64,000 bases of DNA from Leifsonia aquatica. Its GTDB lineage: Bacteria; Actinomycetota; Actinomycetes; Actinomycetales; Microbacteriaceae. Shown here piece after piece: positions 59,957 to 64,000 of this stretch (position 1 is its first letter; each line of letters starts with the position of its first letter). The translations under genes and the position numbers were made by a program. The notes beneath the pieces are model-generated. The model was not told the DNA's origin, searched no databases, and was given only the letters and a program-made list of their open reading frames with translations. The stretch is from positions 186,001 through 250,000 of the forward strand of contig NZ_JACHVP010000002.1 of the NCBI RefSeq assembly GCF_014190775.1. The letters run 5' to 3'.

Positions 59957-60996
59957 CAGCCCCCGACCTGATCGTCGTCGGCGCCGGCCCGGTGGGGCTG
60001 GCGTGCGCGATCGAGGCGCGGCTCGACGGGATGGACGTGCTCGTCGTCGAACCGCGCAGCGGCCCCATCGACAAGGCGTGCGGGGAGGGGCTCATGCCGG
60101 GCGCGCTCGCGGCCCTGCACCGGATCGGCGTCGATCCCGCCGGTCGCCCGCTGGCCGGGATCGCGTACATCGATCGCGACGCGCGCGTCGAGCACCGGTT
60201 CGCCGAGCGCCCGGGGCGCGGAGTGCGGCGAACGGTCCTCCACGCCGCCCTCGCCGAGCGCGCCGAGTCGCTGGGCGCACGGAGGGCCGAGGGCCGGGTC
60301 ACGGGTGTCTCCCACAGCGGCGACCGCGTGCGGCTCGAACTCGCCGACGGCGGGTCGCTCGAGGCTCCCTGGGCGATCGCGGCCGACGGCCTCCACTCCC
60401 CCATGCGCCGGCTGCTCGGACTCGAGCGGCGCCCGCAGGCCGAGGCCCGGCGCCGGTTCGGCGTCCGGCGGCACTACGCGGTCGAGCCGTGGAGCGATCT
60501 GGTGGAGGTGCACTGGTCCCCGGTCGCCGAGGCCTACGTCACCCCGGTGGACGAGCGCACGGTCGGCGTCGCCGTGCTGGGGCGGCGGCCGCTGGATCAG
60601 GAGGCCGTGCTCGCGTCGCTGCCGGGGCTCGCCTCCCGGCTCACCGGCGTCGGGACGATCGGCTCGCTGCGCGGCGCCGGCCCCCTGCTGCAGCGCGCCC
60701 GATCGCGGTCGTCCGGGCGCACGCTGCTCGCCGGCGACGCATCCGGGTACGTGGACGCCCTCACGGGCGAGGGGATGCGCGTCGGCTTCGCGCAGGCGCG
60801 GGCCGCCGTCGCCGCCGTGCGCGCGGGCGACACCGAGCAGTACGAGCGGGCGTGGCGGGCGACGACCCGCGATTTCCGGATGCTGACCTCGGCCCTGGTG
60901 ATCGCGGCGCGCTCGCGATTCCGGCCCCGCATCGTGCCGACCGCCGCGGCGCGGCCCGAGCTCTTCGGCTCCATCGTCGAGCGCCTCTCGCGCTGA
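59953..60996 (+). CDS. FAD-dependent monooxygenase/oxidoreductase
   Basis: A 347-residue flavoprotein of the geranylgeranyl-reductase / PHBH-like fold. FAD motif LIVVGAGPVGLACAIEAR at residues 6-23; DKACGEGLMPGALAAL; and the second FAD motif LLAGDASGYVDALTGEGM. In srs-type clusters the flavoprotein hydroxylates the alkylresorcinol ring to a quinol/quinone. Last gene of the cluster. An export or transport gene does not follow. Confidence 0.88.
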   Translation: MTAPDLIVVGAGPVGLACAIEARLDGMDVLVVEPRSGPIDKACGEGLMPGALAALHRIGVDPAGRPLAGIAYIDRDARVEHRFAERPGRGVRRTVLHAALAERAESLGARRAEGRVTGVSHSGDRVRLELADGGSLEAPWAIAADGLHSPMRRLLGLERRPQAEARRRFGVRRHYAVEPWSDLVEVHWSPVAEAYVTPVDERTVGVAVLGRRPLDQEAVLASLPGLASRLTGVGTIGSLRGAGPLLQRARSRSSGRTLLAGDASGYVDALTGEGMRVGFAQARAAVAAVRAGDTEQYERAWRATTRDFRMLTSALVIAARSRFRPRIVPTAAARPELFGSIVERLSR

Positions 60997-61048
60997 CAAT
61001 GCATGCATAGGAGGGTCTAAATAGTGTGCTCGCCGGTGTCCGCCGGTT

Positions 61049-61085
61049 AGAATATAGAAGATCGATTATCACCTACTGATATTCT
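61049..61085. promoter_or_regulatory. AT-rich inverted repeat upstream of the RHH-like gene
   Basis: AGAATAT (61049-61055) pairs with ATATTCT (61079-61085), with TAGAAT (61048-61053) as a possible -10. The stretch 61000-61090 is far richer in A/T than the rest of the window. It could be an autoregulatory site. Confidence 0.45.
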
Positions 61086-61096
61086 GTGAGGTCTTC

Positions 61097-61426
61097 ATGA
61101 GCCGACCCTCCGATGAGAGCTCCTCAGCCCGTCGGCGCAAGCCTCCCGACACCTCGCCGTTTCACGCCCAGCCCAGCGCGGTCGGCAGCCCTGCGGGGTC
61201 GCGCCGCCGCACGACCATCACGTTCTATCTGACCGACGCCCTGCGCAATCGCGCCCGGTCCGTGTACCGGGCCACCTCGTTCGCCGAGCGAGACAGCAGC
61301 TGGTCCGAGATGCTCACCAAAGCGCTCCTCGCCGAGGTCGAGCGCCGCGAGCTCGAGCACAACGACGGCGAACCCTTCGTCATCACCGACGAACCATTGA
61401 CCCCCGGCAGACCCATCGGGTTCTGA
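61097..61426 (+). CDS. Ribbon-helix-helix-like DNA-binding protein
   Basis: A 109-residue protein. The first 36 residues are basic and Ser/Pro-rich, presumably disordered. RRTTITFYLTDALRNRARSVY looks like the RHH beta strand and first helix, followed by SSWSEMLTKALLAEVERREL as the second helix; the tail is acidic (NDGEPFVITDE). The layout recalls small centromere-binding partition partners and ParB-like proteins of plasmids, but no ParA is nearby. It stands alone with its own AT-rich control region. Confidence 0.6.
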   Translation: MSRPSDESSSARRRKPPDTSPFHAQPSAVGSPAGSRRRTTITFYLTDALRNRARSVYRATSFAERDSSWSEMLTKALLAEVERRELEHNDGEPFVITDEPLTPGRPIGF

Positions 61427-61433
61427 CCGGGCC

Positions 61434-61486
61434 GAGAGGGCGTCCCGCCTGGCGGATCCCCCCAACTCCCCGCGGGGCGCCCTCTC
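61434..61486. terminator. Bidirectional terminator between convergent genes
   Basis: GAGAGGGCGTCCCGC (61434-61448) pairs with GCGGGGCGCCCTCTC (61472-61486) apart from a central mismatch. It lies between the RHH-like gene and the META-type lipoprotein gene. Confidence 0.65.
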
Positions 61487-61504
61487 ACTCCCCGGTCGGC
61501 ACGC

Positions 61505-61873
61505 TCAGCCCTTGGCGAGCGTGCCGACCTTCTCTCCACCGTTCGCGTAGACGACGAGGTCGCCGCCGGAGATCTTCGCCGTGTTCGCCCGGCTGAGCCA
61601 GGGGTTCACACCGTCGCACGCCTTGAGGGTCGAGGCGAAGGGACCGAAGGTGAACGTGTCGCCGCTCACCGTCCCCTTGCCCGACATGTCGTTGCAGCCG
61701 TCGTTGCCGCTGAAGGTGCCGTCATCCTTGATCGTCAGGTTCGGCTGTCCCGCTGCCGACGACCCCCAGGTGCCGGTGAAGGACGAACCGGGCGACGAAC
61801 ACCCGGTGAGGGCGACGATCGCGGCGACAGCGGCGAGGGCGAGGGCGGCGCGGGCGGGTCTCAGGCTCATCAT
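61505..61873 (-). CDS. META-domain-like lipoprotein
   Basis: A 122-residue lipoprotein: lipobox LTGC around residue 25, then a single domain of about 95 residues. GTWGSSAAGQPNLTIKDDGTF, GNDGCNDMSGKG and FTFGPFASTLKACDG are the META/HslJ pattern, with two cysteines that could form a disulfide. META-domain proteins sit at the cell surface and are linked to stress tolerance. Start ATG 61873, or the ATG one codon later. Confidence 0.8.
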   Translation of the reverse strand: MMSLRPARAALALAAVAAIVALTGCSSPGSSFTGTWGSSAAGQPNLTIKDDGTFSGNDGCNDMSGKGTVSGDTFTFGPFASTLKACDGVNPWLSRANTAKISGGDLVVYANGGEKVGTLAKG

Positions 61874-61954
61874 GCCTCACACCGTAGTGGTCGGGCCGCG
61901 CGGCGGAAAGATGCATTCGCGGGCGAGACCACGCCTCACGGCGGGCATGGCGAA

Positions 61955-61988
61955 GCGGGCCGTCGACCGGGATCGACCGACGGCCCGC
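61955..61988 (-). terminator. Terminator after the chaplin-repeat gene
   Basis: A perfect 11-bp stem: GCGGGCCGTCG (61955-61965) with CGACGGCCCGC (61978-61988) and a 12-nt loop. It begins about 17 bp downstream of the stop on the minus strand. Confidence 0.65.
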
Positions 61989-62005
61989 GCGCCGTTCGCA
62001 CGCGA

Positions 62006-63775
62006 CTAGCGCGTGCGGTGGTGCCGCCGTTCGCGGCTGGCCGCCGTGAAGAGCGCCAGCACTCCGAAGAGCGCCAGGAGCGCGGCGAGCGCGCCCAGGG
62101 CCAGTTCGTTCGAGCCGGTCGAGGCGAGCATCGCCGAACCGCCGGAGCCGAGCGCCATCACGGCGCCGACCGAAGCCGTCGTCGTGCCGGTGCCCGTGCC
62201 GGTTCCGTTGCCGCCGTCACCCGGGACGACCGGAGTCGTCGGCGTGGTGGGCGTGGTGGGAGTGGTGGGAGTGGTCGGGGTGGTCGGCGTCGTCGGGGTC
62301 GTGGTCGACCCGGTCGTGCCACTGTCGCCGATGACGCTGATCGCGTTGCCGCCGACCGTCACGGGCACATCCAGCCCGATCGGCAGCTCGACGGGGAGCA
62401 GACCGCCGAGGAGGCCGGTGCCGGAGTCACCCGTGCCGGTTCCGCCGGTGACGGTGGTGCCGCCGCCCGTGGTGGGCGCCGTCACCGTGGAGCCGCCGCT
62501 GGACGAGTCGCCCACGACGCTCACCGCGTTGCCGCCGGCCGTCACGGGGACACCGGCGTTGATCGGCAGCTGGACGCCGCCGGTCAGGCCGCCGAGCAGT
62601 CCGCCGTCCGTTCCGGTGCCGGTCCCGCCGCTGGTGGCGGTGGTGCCGGTACCGGACCCCGCCGGGGCGGTGGTGGAGGAGCCGGTCGACGAGGAGTCGC
62701 CGACCACGCTGATCGCGTTGCCGCCCGCGGTCACGGGGACTCCCGCGTTCACGGGAGCCTGCACGTCGCCGAGCAGGCCGCCCAGGAGGCCGGAGTCACC
62801 CGAGCCGGAGCCCGAGCCGCTCGCCACCGTGGTGCCCGAGCCCGTCGCCGGCGCCGAGGTCGTCGACCCCGCCGTGGTGGAGTCGCCCAGCACGCTGATC
62901 GCGTTGCCGCCCGCGGTCACGGGCAGTGCCGCATTCACCGGCGCCTGCACGTTGCCGAGCAGACCGCCCAGGAGGCCGCTGTCGCCCGAGCCGGAGGCCG
63001 GGTCGCTCGTCACCGTGGTGCCGGCTCCCGCCGCCGGAGCGGAGGTCTGCGAGCCGGTCGACGACGAGTCGCCCAGCACGCTGATCGCGTTGCCGCCGAC
63101 CGTCACCGGGACCGCGGCATCCACCGGGGCCTGCACGTCGCCGAGCAGGCCGCCCAGCAGTCCGTCGTCCGAGCCGCCTCCGGTCGACGTCACCGTCGCG
63201 CCGGGAGCCGCCGCCGGGGCGGTCGCGGTCGAACCGGACGACGACGAGTCGCCCAGCACGCTGATCGCGTTGCCGCCGACCGTCACGGGGACGGCCGCGT
63301 TCACCGGCGCCTGCACGTCGCCGAGCAGGCCGCCGTCACCAGACGAATCGGTCGTGGTCGCCGTCGGCGCCGGGGCCGCGGCAGGCGCGGCCGGAGCCGT
63401 CTGCGACTGGTCGCTGCCGGCATCGCCGGCCACGCTGATCGCGTTCCCGGTGACCGTGACCGGCACCGAGACGTCGGCGACGGCCTGCGTGCCGTCGAGG
63501 ACGCCGCCGATGGCGGACGGGTCGATCGTCACGGACGGAGCCGCGGCGGGCGCCGGAGCGCTCGTCGTCGCCCCGGCCGAGGACGAGTCGCCCAGGACCG
63601 AGATCCCGTTGCCGGAGATCGTGACCGGGACGGAGAGTCCGACCACCGCTTGGGTGCCGGAGCCGGCGCTGTCGGCGGTGGGGGCCTCAGCGGCGTTCGC
63701 CGCCGCCGTCCCCGCCAGCCACAGGCCGCCGGTGCAGAGGGTGATCCACAACCCTCGCGAGACGTACTTGTTCAT
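62006..63775 (-). CDS. Surface protein with eight chaplin-like repeats and LAxTG anchor
   Basis: A 589-residue exported protein. Signal peptide ends in ANAA around residue 29. Eight repeats follow, each of about 55-62 residues, built on VPVTVGGNAISVLGD with a Gly/Ser/Thr/Ala-rich linker (residues about 40-490). This core matches the chaplin motif VPVNVCGNSVNVIG but without the cysteines. A PTT repeat (about 490-520) then precedes LASTGSNELALG, a membrane helix and RERRHHRTR, a sortase E-type signal. Chaplins are hydrophobic amyloid-forming surface proteins of aerial Streptomyces, and the long ones are LAxTG-anchored. It probably coats the cell surface. Confidence 0.75.
   Translation of the reverse strand: MNKYVSRGLWITLCTGGLWLAGTAAANAAEAPTADSAGSGTQAVVGLSVPVTISGNGISVLGDSSSAGATTSAPAPAAAPSVTIDPSAIGGVLDGTQAVADVSVPVTVTGNAISVAGDAGSDQSQTAPAAPAAAPAPTATTTDSSGDGGLLGDVQAPVNAAVPVTVGGNAISVLGDSSSSGSTATAPAAAPGATVTSTGGGSDDGLLGGLLGDVQAPVDAAVPVTVGGNAISVLGDSSSTGSQTSAPAAGAGTTVTSDPASGSGDSGLLGGLLGNVQAPVNAALPVTAGGNAISVLGDSTTAGSTTSAPATGSGTTVASGSGSGSGDSGLLGGLLGDVQAPVNAGVPVTAGGNAISVVGDSSSTGSSTTAPAGSGTGTTATSGGTGTGTDGGLLGGLTGGVQLPINAGVPVTAGGNAVSVVGDSSSGGSTVTAPTTGGGTTVTGGTGTGDSGTGLLGGLLPVELPIGLDVPVTVGGNAISVIGDSGTTGSTTTPTTPTTPTTPTTPTTPTTPTTPVVPGDGGNGTGTGTGTTTASVGAVMALGSGGSAMLASTGSNELALGALAALLALFGVLALFTAASRERRHHRTR
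62236..62312 (-). repeat. PTT microrepeat
   Basis: GTGGTGGGAGTGGTCGG-type 9-bp repeats encode the Pro-Thr-Thr wall-spanning spacer before the sorting signal. Confidence 0.7.
62335..63700 (-). repeat. Eight DNA repeats encoding chaplin-like units
   Basis: Units are about 180-189 bp apart, centred on CTGATCGCGTTGCCGCC-type cores near 62338, 62521, 62709, 62898, 63079, 63258, 63437 and 63600. The six on the left are most alike; the two nearest the signal peptide are most diverged. Confidence 0.8.
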
Positions 63776-63802
63776 GGTTCAGCCTTTCGAATGAGTGATG
63801 TC

Positions 63803-63845
63803 GCCTCCGCGTGGGAGGCATGGTCGCGTTCTGCCCGCAGGCAGA
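63803..63845 (-). terminator. Two short hairpins upstream of the chaplin-repeat gene
   Basis: GCCTCC-N5-GGAGGC (63803-63819) and TCTGCC-CGCA-GGCAGA (63830-63845). They follow the stop of the partial gene at 63856 and would end its transcript. Confidence 0.4.
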
Positions 63846-63855
63846 CGGGACCCAC

Positions 63856-64000
63856 TCAGTCGGGGCTGGTGTCGTGGTCGGCGACGGGGGACGCCGGGAT
63901 GCGGTCGTCCATTGAAGCGCTGGTCGCGCCGCCCAGGGCGCATGTAGGCAGGGCGATGCCGTCGGCGACGGCCGAGAGCGCGACGCCGCCACCGCCTGCC
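63856..64000 (-). CDS. C-terminal end of a gene running off the window
   Basis: An open minus-strand frame ends with TGA at 63858-63856 and continues past the window edge. The 47 visible residues read GVALSAVADGIALPTCALGG then SMDDRIPASPVADHDTSPD, with a small-residue hydrophobic stretch and an acidic tail. Nothing can be said of its function. The overlapping frame from 63992 is arginine-rich and less likely. Confidence 0.4.
   Translation of the reverse strand, partial: AGGGGVALSAVADGIALPTCALGGATSASMDDRIPASPVADHDTSPD

Noticed and set aside
62236-63700. Repeats considered as a CRISPR array or VNTR
   Set aside because: Units are 180-189 bp, in frame and protein coding, and have no constant short repeat with unique spacers.
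62013-63794. 593-residue plus-strand frame opposite the chaplin-repeat gene
   Set aside because: It is a proline/threonine/valine-rich mirror of the repeats with no start signal; the minus strand has a signal peptide and sorting signal.
1-64000. tRNA, rRNA, IS elements or prophage
   Set aside because: No cloverleaf-type TTCGA loop context, transposase, integrase or terminal inverted repeats were recognised. The Holin-X gene is a chromosomal actinobacterial family with no phage neighbours.

Overview
The window is chromosomal DNA from a high-GC Gram-positive actinobacterium, most likely a Leifsonia-like member of the Microbacteriaceae. The evidence is the uniformly GC-rich codon use, the coproporphyrin-dependent haem pathway (ChdC/HemQ with CpfC), NucS mismatch repair, LAxTG-type sortase signals, a multi-gene mannitol PTS, and many genes with an actinobacterial -10 hexamer only 6-7 nt before the start codon. 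The genus is an inference. No rRNA, tRNA, IS element, prophage or CRISPR array was recognised.

Layout. 1-4.3 kb: end of a ROK regulator, then a sugar ABC importer (lipoprotein, ATPase, permease) with a hairpin after the binding-protein gene. 4.5-16 kb: haem synthesis. hemE-cgoX, three small membrane or stress-type genes, chdC-cpfC-hemC-hemD and hemB-hemL lie on the minus strand, with hemA divergent, giving every step from glutamyl-tRNA to haem except GltX. 16-25 kb: GNAT acetyltransferase, glyS, an MprF-like lipid aminoacyltransferase, an SDR, a beta-lactamase-fold protein, an M13 peptidase and a small membrane protein. 25.5-26.3 kb: a lower-GC patch with one orphan gene. 26.3-29.4 kb: an ABC-2 exporter with its own MarR/GbsR-type regulator and a clear operator. 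29.5-32.2 kb: surface or secreted proteins of unknown role, including an exported HNH/DUF1524 protein. 32.3-41 kb: MATE exporter, M20 amidohydrolase, a LacI regulator divergent from an MFS transporter, a lactonase divergent from nucS, SseB-like protein, HAD phosphatase and a lipoprotein.

41-51.2 kb: the mannitol PTS. It holds a PRD/EIIA regulator, an LAxTG surface protein, an orphan EIIB, HPr, EI, mannitol EIICB, EIIA and mannitol-1-phosphate dehydrogenase. 51.2-52.3 kb: a small hydrolase and a lower-GC patch. 52.3-58.1 kb: a D-amino-acid and keto-sugar module (D-aminoacylase, KDPG-type aldolase, D-serine-dehydratase-like enzyme; divergently a KDG-type kinase, IclR regulator and RidA) around overlapping inverted repeats that look like the IclR operator. 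58.3-61 kb: a three-gene type III polyketide / phenolic-lipid cluster (PKS, ICMT-like methyltransferase, flavoprotein). 61-64 kb: a ribbon-helix-helix-like protein, a META-type lipoprotein, and a secreted protein with eight chaplin-like repeats and an LAxTG anchor. A partial gene runs off the right edge.

The most noteworthy items are the eight-repeat chaplin-like sortase substrate, pairs of short palindromes spaced exactly 40 bp at three separate intergenic loci, the type III PKS cluster, a pseudo-rhomboid/MprF fusion, and the many apparently leaderless genes, including two divergent ones (lactonase and nucS) that share a 38-bp gap.
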